Both the position numbers and the translations under genes were made by a program. A DNA stretch of 64,000 bases. Source: Kribbella pratensis (GTDB taxonomy: Bacteria; Actinomycetota; Actinomycetes; Propionibacteriales; Kribbellaceae). The DNA lies in contig NZ_SODU01000005.1 in the NCBI RefSeq assembly GCF_004366075.1, positions 310,001 to 374,000 on the forward strand, read 5' to 3'. Every line of letters starts with the position of its first letter. Within the stretch, counting starts at the first letter, position 1. Shown in pieces: positions 10,537-18,502 of this stretch. The notes under the pieces were generated by a model. That model worked only from the letters and a program-made list of their open reading frames with translations, ran no database searches and had not been told where the DNA came from.

Positions 10537-10566
10537 CACGCTAGGATTTAGAGCGTGCTCGAAGTC
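10537..10566. promoter_or_regulatory. Inverted repeats in MFS/MerR divergent promoter (candidate MerR operator)
   Basis: CACGCT (10537-10542) and AGCGTG (10552-10557) form a perfect 6-bp inverted repeat with a 9-base spacer. A second imperfect dyad TTTAGAGC-GT-GCTCGAAG spans about 10547-10564 across the MerR GTG start. Position and symmetry fit an autoregulatory MerR site controlling both genes; binding is inferred. Confidence 0.5.
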
Positions 10567-10971
10567 AATGAACGCGGGATCAGCATCGCCGAAGCCGCCG
10601 AACGCACCGGCGTCAGCGTCCACACGCTGCGGTACTACGAGCGCGCCGGCCTGGTCGTCACCACCGTCGACCGCACCGCCGGCGGGCGCCGTCGCTACCG
10701 CCAGATCGACCTGGACTGGATCAAGATCTGCACCAAGTTCCGCGCCACCGGCATGCCGATCCGCACCATCCGCCGGTACGCCGAACTCGTCACCGCCGGT
10801 CGCGGCAACGAGAAGGACCGCCTCGAACTCCTCGAGACCCACCGCGCCGAGATCCTCACCCAACTGGCCGACCTCACCGAAAGCCTCGAACTCATCGACC
10901 ACAAGATCGACGTCTACCGCGGCCGCATGCAAGCCGGCGACGCCGACCAACTCTGGGCGCCCCGCGAGTAA
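10555..10971 (+). CDS. MerR-family transcriptional regulator
   Basis: A 138-residue regulator with the MerR winged helix at the N-terminus (SIAEAAERTGVSVHTLRYYERAGLV split as SIAEAAERTGVS and HTLRYYERAGL; wing GRRRYRQIDLDW). A long coiled-coil dimerisation helix covers residues about 80-130. No Cys-rich metal site is visible, so a small-molecule rather than metal inducer is likelier. The GTG at 10555 is the only start that keeps the whole HTH, and there is almost no leader. Divergent from the MFS exporter, its probable target. Confidence 0.88.
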   Translation: MLEVNERGISIAEAAERTGVSVHTLRYYERAGLVVTTVDRTAGGRRRYRQIDLDWIKICTKFRATGMPIRTIRRYAELVTAGRGNEKDRLELLETHRAEILTQLADLTESLELIDHKIDVYRGRMQAGDADQLWAPRE

Positions 10972-10996
10972 CCACCGGCATGGCCTCAGACGGGCG

Positions 10997-12232
10997 TTAG
11001 CGGCCCAGGTTGGTTTGGCGGGTGGTGAGGAAGCGGCGCTCGGTTTCGTTCGCCGTCAGGTGGATCGCTTGCTCGTAGGCCTCTGCCGCTTCCCCGGGAC
11101 GGCCGAGCCGGGTGAGGACATCGGCTCGCGTCGCGGGGAGGTAGGCGTACGTCGCGAGGGCCGGCTCCTTGCTCAAGGCATCCAGTTCGACCAGGACCGC
11201 CTCAAGATCGGCCCCCGGAACCAGACTGCGCGCAGCCACCCGATTGAGCGCCACGATCGGGGTAGGCCAGCTCACCATCATCGCGTCGTACATCCGGACC
11301 ACCTGCCTCCAGTCCGTCTTCTCCCACGACGGCGCCGTCACATGCAGCCCGGCAACCGCCGCCTGCAAAGCGAACCGACCATGCCCGCGCTGCAACGCCG
11401 CCGTCGCCCGGGAGACGCCCTCCGCCAACAGCTTCACGTCCCACCGCGAGCGGTCCTGATCCGCCAGTAGCACCAGTTCACCGTCCGCACTGACCCGCGC
11501 ATCACCGCGCGCCTCGGTCATCAGCAGCAGCCCTAGCAGTGCTAGCGGTTCCGGCTCGTCCGGCATCAAACGCTCCAGCATCCGCGCCAGCTCGATCGCC
11601 CGCCCGGTCAGATCGGTCCGCGTCAGCTCCACCCCCGTGGCGACGTACCCCGCCGTGTAAACCAGATGTACGACGGTCAGCACCACGTCCATCCGCGCCG
11701 GCAACTCGTGATCCGCCGGGATGCGATACGGAATCCCGGCCGCCGCGATCTTCTTCTTCGCGCGGGTGATCCGCGCCGCCGCCGTCGCCTCGCCGATCAG
11801 CAGCACCGCGGCCACCTCCCGCGTGGTCAACCCGCAGATCAGCCGCAACGTCAACGCCACCTGCGATTCGCGTGCCAACGCCGGGTGGCAGCAGGTGAAC
11901 ACCAGCCGCAACGGGTCTGTCGGCTGCTCGGCGTCGTCAGGCTGCTCGGCGTCGGGCTGCTCCACCAGAAGCGGCAACTTCCGCCGCAGATTCGTCTCCC
12001 GCCGCAACCGGTCCAGCGCCAGCCGTCGAGCGACGGTCGTCAGCCAGCCGGCCGGATTGTCCGGAATCCCGTCCGGCCAGGTACGCAGCGCCTGGACGAA
12101 CGCGTCCTGTGTGCAGTCCTCCGCGAGATCCAGGTCCCGAGTCAGCCGGACCACGGACGAGAGCACCGTCGACCAGCTCTCCCGGTGCGCCCGGTCCACC
12201 ACCCGGGTCACCTCTACTGCCTCCGTCACCAT
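10997..12232 (-). CDS. ECF42-group sigma factor with C-terminal TPR-like extension
   Basis: A sigma-70-like ECF of about 411 residues. Region 2 contains DLDLAEDCTQDAFVQALRTWP and NPAGWLTTVARRLALDRLRR; the linker has the group signature LRLVFTCCHPAL; region 4 is ICGLTTREVAAVLLIGEATAAARITRAKKKI (seen in parts). A DUF6596/TPR-like C-terminal half with LVYTAGYVATG, PEPLALLGLLLMTEAR and MYDAMMVSWPTPIVALNR replaces an anti-sigma partner. I chose ATG 12232 (MVTEAVEV, with purine-rich AGGGGAG before it) over 12301 because relatives start there. The upstream DGPF gene is its usual partner. Confidence 0.88.
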   Translation of the reverse strand: MVTEAVEVTRVVDRAHRESWSTVLSSVVRLTRDLDLAEDCTQDAFVQALRTWPDGIPDNPAGWLTTVARRLALDRLRRETNLRRKLPLLVEQPDAEQPDDAEQPTDPLRLVFTCCHPALARESQVALTLRLICGLTTREVAAVLLIGEATAAARITRAKKKIAAAGIPYRIPADHELPARMDVVLTVVHLVYTAGYVATGVELTRTDLTGRAIELARMLERLMPDEPEPLALLGLLLMTEARGDARVSADGELVLLADQDRSRWDVKLLAEGVSRATAALQRGHGRFALQAAVAGLHVTAPSWEKTDWRQVVRMYDAMMVSWPTPIVALNRVAARSLVPGADLEAVLVELDALSKEPALATYAYLPATRADVLTRLGRPGEAAEAYEQAIHLTANETERRFLTTRQTNLGR

Positions 12233-12325
12233 CTCCCCTGTCCCCCTGCCCGTGGGTACGCCGACGGGACGGAGCGTCGGCGTACCCGGGTCGAACGGCA
12301 TGATCAGGCCGATCGCGATCGCCGG

Positions 12326-12697
12326 TCAGGCCGGCGGCGCCGCGTCCTCGGACGTCGGCATCACCGGGCGGACCTCGATGTTGCCGGACGGGCAGAGCTT
12401 GGCCAGTTCCAGCGCCTGGTCGAGGTCACGCGCCTCGATCACGTAGAACCCGCCGAGCGCCTCCCGCGTCTCGATGAACGGCCCGTCGGTGACCAGCGGC
12501 TCGGCACCCTCACGGTTCTTGACCGTGCTCGCCGTACTGGACCGCTCCAGCGCCTCCCCGCCGAGGATCCGCGCCCCGGCCTTCTCCACCGCCGCCGCGA
12601 ACTCGCCGTGCAACTTCATCGCCTGCTGCCACTCGTCGCGCGTCAGGTTGTCGTACCACTCCTCGCTGTCGAACAGGAGGAACATGTACTGCGCCAT
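12326..12697 (-). CDS. YCII/DGPF-domain protein, partner of ECF42 sigma factor
   Basis: A 123-residue YciI-related (DGPF) protein: MAQYMFLLFDSEEWYDNL at the start, the name-giving VTDGPFIETREALGGFYVIEA motif (about residues 70-90) and LCPSGNIEVRPVMP at the end. DGPF proteins nearly always neighbour ECF42 sigma factors and are taken as targets or effectors; the biochemical role is unknown. ATG 12697 has GAGGGAG six bases upstream. The 93-bp gap to the sigma start at 12232 is compatible with an operon. It is divergent from the monooxygenase at 12801. Confidence 0.85.
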   Translation of the reverse strand: MAQYMFLLFDSEEWYDNLTRDEWQQAMKLHGEFAAAVEKAGARILGGEALERSSTASTVKNREGAEPLVTDGPFIETREALGGFYVIEARDLDQALELAKLCPSGNIEVRPVMPTSEDAAPPA

Positions 12698-12739
12698 CTC
12701 AGGCTCCCTCGTTGAGGTCTTGTACTTGGACATCTTGCT

Positions 12740-12766
12740 GACGATCGTCGCGACACGGAATCGACA
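12740..12766 (-). promoter_or_regulatory. Candidate ECF42-type promoter upstream of DGPF gene
   Basis: On the minus strand TGTCGA (plus 12766-12761) is followed after 17 bases by CGTC (plus 12743-12740), about 43 bp before the DGPF start. TGTCGA is the -35 element reported for ECF42 promoters in Streptomyces. The match suggests that the sigma factor transcribes its own DGPF-sigma operon. Confidence 0.5.
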
Positions 12767-12800
12767 ACACCCGGAAAGAATTTTTATTACCGTGGGGTAC

Positions 12801-14237
12801 ATGGAGCATCTCGACGTCCTGATCGTCGGCGCAGGGCTGTCCGGGATCGGTGCGGCGTACCGGATCCAGACCCGGTGCCCGGACCGCACGTACGCCGTAC
12901 TGGAGGGCCGCGACGCGATCGGCGGCACTTGGGACCTGTTCCGGTACCCGGGGGTGCGGTCGGACTCGGACATGTTCACGCTCGGGTTCCCGTTCCACCC
13001 GTGGAAGGCGGCGAAGGCGATCGCGGACGGCCCGTCGATCCTCGACTACCTGCACGAGACCGCGACGACGTACGGGATCGACAAGCACATCCGCTTCGGT
13101 CAACGCGTCGTACGGGCCTCGTGGTCGTCGGCGGACGCGCTGTGGACCGTGGAGACGGCGGACACGTCGTACACCTGCTCCTTCCTCTACGTGTGCAGCG
13201 GGTACTACGACTACGACTCGGGGTACGTCGTCGACTTCGACGGAAAGAATGATTTCCAGGGACAGATCGTGCATCCGCAGCACTGGCCGGACCAGTTGGA
13301 CTACACGGGCCAGCGCGTCGTCGTGATCGGCAGTGGCGCGACCGCGGTGACTCTGGTGCCCGCGATGGCGGGTACGGCGGAACACGTGACGATGCTGCAG
13401 CGGTCGCCGAGCTACGTCGCCTCTCGCCCGGCCCACGACGCGATGTCGGACCGCATCCGCGCCGTACTGCCCGAGAATCTCGCGCACCGGTTGATCCGCG
13501 GGAAGAACGTTGTCCTCAGCACCGCGATCTACAACGCGTTCCGGAAGTGGCCGGCGCATGCGGCGTGGTTGCTGAACAGCACCGTTGCGAAGCAACTGCC
13601 CGAGTCGATCCCCGTCGATCCGCACTTCACGCCGCGGTACAAGCCGTGGAATCAACGACTGTGCCTGGTCCCGGACGCGGACCTGTTCAAGGCGCTGCGC
13701 AACGGATCGGCCTCGATGGTGACCGACGAGATCGACCGGTTCACCCCTCGCGGACTGAGGTTGCGGTCCGGGCGTGAACTGGAGGCCGATCTCATCGTCA
13801 CCGCGACCGGCCTCCGCATGGTTGCGCTCGGCAACATCCAGGTGACGGTCGACGGACGGGCGATCGCGCCGCACGACACGTTCGTCTACAAGGGCATGAT
13901 GCTGAGCGGCGTACCGAATCTCGCCTGGTGCATCGGGTACACCAACAACTCGTGGACGCTGCGCTCCGACCTCACCTCGCAGTACGTCTGCCGGCTCCTC
14001 AACCACCTCACGGCCACCGGCACCCGCATCTGCGTTCCCGAGGTCGACCCGGCCGAGTACGACGCCCCGCCCCGCCCCGTCGTGGACCTGAGCTCCGGCT
14101 ACATCCGCCGAGCCGCCCAGATCCTCCCCCGCCAAGGCACCCAAGGCCCCTGGCGCCTCCGCCAGAACTACCCCCGCGACCTCATCACCCTCCGCTACAA
14201 CCGAGTCGACGACGGCATCATGCAATTCACCCCCTGA
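12801..14237 (+). CDS. Flavin-containing Baeyer-Villiger-type monooxygenase (EthA-like)
   Basis: A 478-residue FAD/NADPH monooxygenase. The N-terminal FAD Rossmann motif is VLIVGAGLSGIGAA (residues 6-19); GGTWDLFRYPGVRSDSDMF follows. The Baeyer-Villiger fingerprint FxGxxxHxxxWP is FQGQIVHPQHWP at residues 152-163. The NADPH Rossmann motif is VVVIGSGATA just after it. Such enzymes oxygenate ketones or thioether prodrugs. ATG 12801 starts the FAD motif correctly; GTG 12792 is possible. It is divergent from the DGPF gene across 103 bp and probably monocistronic, with a hairpin downstream. Confidence 0.88.
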   Translation: MEHLDVLIVGAGLSGIGAAYRIQTRCPDRTYAVLEGRDAIGGTWDLFRYPGVRSDSDMFTLGFPFHPWKAAKAIADGPSILDYLHETATTYGIDKHIRFGQRVVRASWSSADALWTVETADTSYTCSFLYVCSGYYDYDSGYVVDFDGKNDFQGQIVHPQHWPDQLDYTGQRVVVIGSGATAVTLVPAMAGTAEHVTMLQRSPSYVASRPAHDAMSDRIRAVLPENLAHRLIRGKNVVLSTAIYNAFRKWPAHAAWLLNSTVAKQLPESIPVDPHFTPRYKPWNQRLCLVPDADLFKALRNGSASMVTDEIDRFTPRGLRLRSGRELEADLIVTATGLRMVALGNIQVTVDGRAIAPHDTFVYKGMMLSGVPNLAWCIGYTNNSWTLRSDLTSQYVCRLLNHLTATGTRICVPEVDPAEYDAPPRPVVDLSSGYIRRAAQILPRQGTQGPWRLRQNYPRDLITLRYNRVDDGIMQFTP

Positions 14238-14290
14238 CTCAGATTGCCGCAGCGCCCCACCCGACCACCACCTCCCGCGGCCAACGCCGA

Positions 14291-14361
14291 CCCACCCCAC
14301 GTGTGACGCCCACCCACCCCACCCCACCCGTGACGCCAACCCCCACCCCACGCGTGACGCC
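14291..14361. repeat. Three short direct repeats, C-rich intergenic DNA
   Basis: Three copies of a motif close to CCACCCCACGYGTGACGCC end at about 14310, 14337 and 14361, after the monooxygenase stop. No ORF of coding character is present; the stretch is simply an unusually C/A-rich repeat. Confidence 0.6.
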
Positions 14362-14404
14362 AGCCCCACCCCGCTACCCCCCGCCCGCGGGTGACCCCCG
14401 CAGA

Positions 14405-14445
14405 TGGAGGGTTGCCCCCTCGAATTCTCAGTGGGCAACCCTCCA
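14405..14445. terminator. Strong hairpin between convergent genes (bidirectional terminator candidate)
   Basis: TGGAGGGTTGCCC (14405-14417) pairs perfectly with GGGCAACCCTCCA (14433-14445): 13 bp, 15-base loop. It lies between the convergent stops of the monooxygenase (14237) and citrate synthase (14511). It lacks a clear U-tract, as is common in high-GC actinomycetes. Confidence 0.7.
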
Positions 14446-14510
14446 GTCGAGCGGGCAAGTCCGGCGTCGTCCGGTCTGGTGGTGCGGGCGCGGCGTTCGA
14501 CCAGTGCGGG

Positions 14511-15650
14511 TCAGGGGACGGGTACGGGCGGTTGCGGGCCGACGTACGTTGCGATCGGGCGGATGATCTTCGGGTCGGTGGACTGTTCGAGGATGTTGGC
14601 GGACCAGCCGATGATGCGGCTGACGGCGAACGTCGGTGTGAACATGGCGCGCGGGATCCCACACAGCTCCATCACGACACCGGCGTAGAACTCGACGTTG
14701 GCGTACAGGTTGCGCCCCGGCTTCAGCTCGGCGAGTACGTCGACGATGCGCTGCTCGACGGTCGTCGCGAAGTCGACGAGCTCGCCGCCGATCCCGCGGG
14801 CGATGTCGCGCAGCATCAGCGAACGCGGGTCCTCGGTGCGGTACACCGCATGCCCGAACCCCATGATCCGGTCGCCGGCGGACACCTTCGCGCGGACCCA
14901 GTCGTCGATGCGGTCCGGCGTACCGATCTCGTCGAGGCTGGCGAGAGCGCGATCCGGCGCGCCGCCGTGCAACGGACCGGAGAACGCACCGATCGCACCC
15001 GCGACGGCCGAGACCACGTCCGCACCGGTGGACGCGATGACGCGGGCGGTGAAGGTGGACGCGTTGAAGCCGTGGTCGACGGTCGAGACCAGGTAGTGCT
15101 CGATCGCGGTCGCGTGGACAGCGGTGGGTTCGGTGCCGGTCACCAGGTAGAGCCAGTTCTCGGCCGCCGACAGATCGGCGCGCGGCTCGAGCGGCTGCTG
15201 TCCTTCGCGAAGCCGATACAAGGCCGCGAGGATGGTCGGCGTCACGGCGCAGACCAGCATCGCGTCCGCCTTGCGGCGGGCCGGGTCCGCGTCCCAGAGC
15301 GGCGGCAGACCACGGACAGCCGCCAGGAGCGACAAGGCGGTGCGGAGACCGGCGAGCGGGTTGAACGTCGTACCGGCGGTCGCGATCGCCGGGAGGACGG
15401 CACTGACCTCGTCGGGCAGGACACGCAGCGGGGTTAGCTCGGCGACGAACCGGTCGCGCTCGGCGGCGGTCGGGAGGTGGCCCTCGAACATCAGGTACCA
15501 GACGTCCTCGAGGGTCTTGGACTTGGCGAGATCGATCGCCGAGTACTCGCGGTAGTGGTAGAAACCCTCGTCGCCACGGACGTCACCGAGGGTCGTCTCG
15601 GTGACGACGACGTTGCGCAGGCCGGGCGGAACATTGATTGTTGTTGACAT
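14511..15650 (-). CDS. Citrate synthase / 2-methylcitrate synthase family
   Basis: A 379-residue citrate-synthase-fold enzyme condensing acetyl-CoA or propionyl-CoA with oxaloacetate. Visible motifs are STVDHGFNASTFTAR (oxaloacetate-binding His), GPLHGGAPD (catalytic His), IMGFGHAVYRTEDPR (second catalytic His) and NVEFYAG, where Glu sits at the usual catalytic Asp position. The length is that of short CitA-type enzymes rather than GltA. It starts at ATG 15650, divergent from the HTH-citrate synthase fusion across a palindrome-rich 73-bp gap, suggesting that the fusion protein regulates it. No prpB/prpD neighbour is present. Confidence 0.88.
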   Translation of the reverse strand: MSTTINVPPGLRNVVVTETTLGDVRGDEGFYHYREYSAIDLAKSKTLEDVWYLMFEGHLPTAAERDRFVAELTPLRVLPDEVSAVLPAIATAGTTFNPLAGLRTALSLLAAVRGLPPLWDADPARRKADAMLVCAVTPTILAALYRLREGQQPLEPRADLSAAENWLYLVTGTEPTAVHATAIEHYLVSTVDHGFNASTFTARVIASTGADVVSAVAGAIGAFSGPLHGGAPDRALASLDEIGTPDRIDDWVRAKVSAGDRIMGFGHAVYRTEDPRSLMLRDIARGIGGELVDFATTVEQRIVDVLAELKPGRNLYANVEFYAGVVMELCGIPRAMFTPTFAVSRIIGWSANILEQSTDPKIIRPIATYVGPQPPVPVP

Positions 15651-15660
15651 ATCTTCAGAG

Positions 15661-15700
15661 TTGACAGGCGATCAATGATTGTCAATATTGATCCAGTCAA
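15661..15700. promoter_or_regulatory. Nested palindromes in shared citrate synthase promoter
   Basis: Between the divergent starts lie TTGAC (15661-15665) and GTCAA (15696-15700) as outer arms, GATCAAT (15670-15676) and ATTGATC (15687-15693) as inner 7-bp arms, and the self-palindrome TCAATATTGA (15682-15691). This AT-rich dyad is unlike the surrounding GC-rich DNA and is a likely operator of the adjacent HTH-citrate synthase protein. Confidence 0.6.
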
Positions 15701-15723
15701 CATGAATGGTCCGAGGAGCGGGG

Positions 15724-16899
15724 ATGCCGTCCGAAGGTGACGAGAATTACCTGACCACCGCCGAGGTCGCGCGCCGTCTGCAGGTGAAGCCGGCGACGGT
15801 CTACGCCTACGTCAGCCGCGGCCTCCTCACCAGCGTCCGGGCCCGAGGCCGCCGCGGCAGCCTCTTCCCCGCCGCCGACGTCGAACGCCTGGCCGCCCGC
15901 TCGGTAGAACACTCGGGCGTCGTCGAACGCATCGAGTCCGAACTGACCCTCCTCCAGGACGACAACCTCTACTACCGAGGCCACTCCGCCCAGTCCCTGG
16001 CCACCACCGCCACCCTCGACCAGGTAGCCACCCTGCTCTGGACAGGTCAACTCCCAGCAGATCCGGCTGGGGTGGAGGCTGACTTGTTCGGGGTGGAGCG
16101 GGCAGGGGTGGAGCTGGCTCGGTCGGCGATGGAGGTGGTGCCGGCGGGGGCTCGGTTGACGGATCGGTTGCGGGTGGCGGTGGCTGTGTTGGGGGCTGCG
16201 GATCCGTTGCGATTCGACCTTTCGGCGGCGTCGGTGACCGCTGCGGCCGGGAGGTTGATCGGGACGTTGGTCGCGGCACTCCCGGGGCCGATCGTCACGC
16301 GTACGACCCTGGGCGGGAAGCTCTGGCCCAAGCTCACGGACGCAGAGCCGCGACCAGAAGTGCTCGACGCCGCACTCATCCTCCTCGCCGACCACGGCCT
16401 CGCAGTCTCCACCGTCGCGGCCAGAGTCGCGGCCAGCGCACGAGCGAACCTGTACGCCGTCATCTCGGCAGGACTCGGCGCACTCGACGGCCAGTACCAC
16501 GGCGCCGCGCCGACCCTCGCCTACGAGTTCCTGGACCGAGCGAAACACGATCCGCTGAAGGCGTTGTCGGACCAGTTGCGTTCCGGCGAACCGATCCCCG
16601 GCTTCGGCCACCGCATCTACCAGCACCGCGACCCGCGGGCCGACGTACTGCTCGAACTCCTCGGCGACCACCCGATCGTCAGCACGATCCACGCGATCGC
16701 CGAACGTACGCCGACATTCCCCAACAGCGACCTCGCGATCGCCGCCGTCATGCACGCCTACAACTTCCGCCCCGACGCCGGCGACGCCCTCTTCGCCCTG
16801 GCCCGGATGATCGGATGGACCGCCCACGCCCTGGAAGAGTACGCAGCCCCCGCCCTCCGCTTCCGAACCCTAGGCATCTACACAGGCCAAACCACCTAA
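15724..16899 (+). CDS. HTH domain-citrate synthase fusion protein
   Basis: A 391-residue protein. Residues about 8-55 form an excisionase/MerR-like helix-turn-helix (YLTTAEVARRLQVKPATVYAYVSRG in parts: TTAEVARRLQVK, ATVYAYVSRGLL, FPAADVERLAAR); residues about 70-385 are a citrate-synthase fold. DHGLAVSTVAAR corresponds to the oxaloacetate-binding helix but has Ala where the sister enzyme has Asn. GQYHGAAP, IPGFGHRIYQHRDPR and PNSDLAIAA keep both catalytic His and the Asp. ATG 15724 has GAGGAG at 15713-15718; ATG 15706 is weaker. It could be an active enzyme, a CoA-ester-sensing repressor, or both. Confidence 0.85.
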   Translation: MPSEGDENYLTTAEVARRLQVKPATVYAYVSRGLLTSVRARGRRGSLFPAADVERLAARSVEHSGVVERIESELTLLQDDNLYYRGHSAQSLATTATLDQVATLLWTGQLPADPAGVEADLFGVERAGVELARSAMEVVPAGARLTDRLRVAVAVLGAADPLRFDLSAASVTAAAGRLIGTLVAALPGPIVTRTTLGGKLWPKLTDAEPRPEVLDAALILLADHGLAVSTVAARVAASARANLYAVISAGLGALDGQYHGAAPTLAYEFLDRAKHDPLKALSDQLRSGEPIPGFGHRIYQHRDPRADVLLELLGDHPIVSTIHAIAERTPTFPNSDLAIAAVMHAYNFRPDAGDALFALARMIGWTAHALEEYAAPALRFRTLGIYTGQTT

Positions 16900-16931
16900 C
16901 CGGTGGGTGGCTGGCGACTACTGGCCTGGGG

Positions 16932-18386
16932 CTACTTGGTGGTTAGTTTGAGGAGGGTTGCGGCGCCGGGGGCCAGGGAGATCGGGACTGGTGCGACGCG
17001 TTGTGGGGTGTACTTCTGGCGCGCCGGCTGGAAGGTTCCGATCGAGCCGACCGTTTGCTCGTTGACCGACACGACCGCCCGCGCCCGGGCGCTGTGTGAG
17101 CGGTTGGCGACCAGCAGCCAGCGATCGCTCGACGCGGCGTCGCGGGATCGGAAGGTGCCGACCACGACCGCGTCGCCCGTGATACCCGACACCAGGTTGG
17201 TCGGGGTGAAGCCGACGGTCCCGTTCGGCAGCGGTGTTTCGTTGGCGTGCTCCACGGTCTCGGACACGAGCGGCTTGAGTTCACGGCCGACCTGGTGCAG
17301 CCAAGTGGTGTTGATCTGCTTCGCCGCGTAGTACCGCGACGTCCGTTCCCCGTCGACGGTGATCAGCGCCGGCCCGAACCCTTCACCGCGGGCCGCCTCG
17401 GGCGTCCAGTAGGTGAAGTACTGGATGCCTTTGGCGCCGTACGCGAGGCTGATGTTCACCTGCCAGAGCAGTTCGGCCGCGGTCGGTTCGCGATGGTTGT
17501 TGTAGGCAAGCGTCTGGATGAACACCCAGGACGGGATGTCGCCGTGCAACGCCGCGTCCCGGACGATCGCCCAGTTGTGGAAGTAGTTCGCGTCCTCGCG
17601 CCCCTCGGAGAGCAGCGGGTACCGGTCGAACGAGATCAGCGACGGCTTCACCACGTCGACGAAGCTGCGGTAGTACGACGCGTCGTCGGACGGGAACAGG
17701 TTGATGTACGGCAGCAGTTGCGGCGCGAGCTCGCGGGAGATCGACAGTGCCTTCGCGAGCGTCGCGAACCAGCCCGCGCCGGGTTCGTCGTAGAAGTTGA
17801 AGCCAGCGAGCGAGGAGAACGGCCCGTACGCGTCGCGGGCCCGGATGTAGAGCGCGCTGGCCTCGGCCGGGGTGACGCTGAGGAAATCCGACGGAGTGTC
17901 GGAGATCGAGAACCAGCGGGACATGTTGCGGATCTGGATGTCGTCCGAGATCAGCATCTTCAGGCCGGCGTCGCGGGCGAGCCCGAGCTGGTACTGGAAG
18001 ATGTTGCCGTCGCCGGCGTAGTTGCCGGAGATCACGAAGTCGAACCCGGCGTTCTTGATCTCGCCGAACCGTTCCGCCGTACTCGCGTACGGATGCGGCG
18101 GCCAGAACAACCCGATCGGGAAGTCGGCCCCGCCCGTCAACGGCAACGTGTCAGGCGACGGTACGGCGACCGCAGCCGAGCCGATCGAACCGCCAGCGGC
18201 TGCACCCGACGCGGATCCTGCGGAAGCTGATCCCGCCGAAGCGGAAGTGGTGGAAGCAGACGCGGTGGAAGCGGACGCGGTCGTAGCGGATGCCGCGGAG
18301 ACGGCTCCTGCGGTGAGGGCGGTGGCGCCGGCGCCGAGAAGCAGGGCGCGACGGCTCATGCCGAGGGTCTGGTGTGGACTCTGCAT
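16932..18386 (-). CDS. Tat-exported glycoside-hydrolase-like TIM-barrel protein
   Basis: A 484-residue secreted protein. Residues 10-35 are a twin-arginine signal (MSRRALLLGAGATALTAGA), followed by a Ser/Ala/Thr-rich linker to about residue 80. The barrel-like body contains FNFYDEPGAGWFATL, SLISFDRYPLLSEGRED and QYFTYWTPEAARGEGF, and a C-terminal beta-sandwich closes the protein. It resembles putative beta-galactosidase-type or cellulase-superfamily glycosidases; I cannot name the family or substrate. ATG 18386 has GAAGGAG five bases upstream. A longer open frame upstream is only a shadow of the RpiR gene. The RpiR-type regulator directly upstream suggests control by a phosphosugar. Confidence 0.75.
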   Translation of the reverse strand: MQSPHQTLGMSRRALLLGAGATALTAGAVSAASATTASASTASASTTSASAGSASAGSASGAAAGGSIGSAAVAVPSPDTLPLTGGADFPIGLFWPPHPYASTAERFGEIKNAGFDFVISGNYAGDGNIFQYQLGLARDAGLKMLISDDIQIRNMSRWFSISDTPSDFLSVTPAEASALYIRARDAYGPFSSLAGFNFYDEPGAGWFATLAKALSISRELAPQLLPYINLFPSDDASYYRSFVDVVKPSLISFDRYPLLSEGREDANYFHNWAIVRDAALHGDIPSWVFIQTLAYNNHREPTAAELLWQVNISLAYGAKGIQYFTYWTPEAARGEGFGPALITVDGERTSRYYAAKQINTTWLHQVGRELKPLVSETVEHANETPLPNGTVGFTPTNLVSGITGDAVVVGTFRSRDAASSDRWLLVANRSHSARARAVVSVNEQTVGSIGTFQPARQKYTPQRVAPVPISLAPGAATLLKLTTK

Positions 18387-18402
18387 GTCTCTCCTTCGAA
18401 AG

Positions 18403-18502
18403 GCGGTCGAACGGAGTGGCGAGGGTTGTTCAGGTGCGGTCGAACGGAAAGGCGAGGAGATGATCAGGGGCGGTCGAATGGCGTGGCGAGGGTTGTTCAG
18501 GT
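18403..18502. repeat. Three tandem 33-34-bp repeats between rpiR-type and glycosidase genes
   Basis: Units at 18403-18435, 18436-18469 and 18470-18502 each begin GCGGTCGAAYGG and end near TTCAGG. The last copy contains the RpiR-gene stop codon. The array separates the two co-oriented genes and lies just before the glycosidase ribosome-binding site. Confidence 0.8.
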
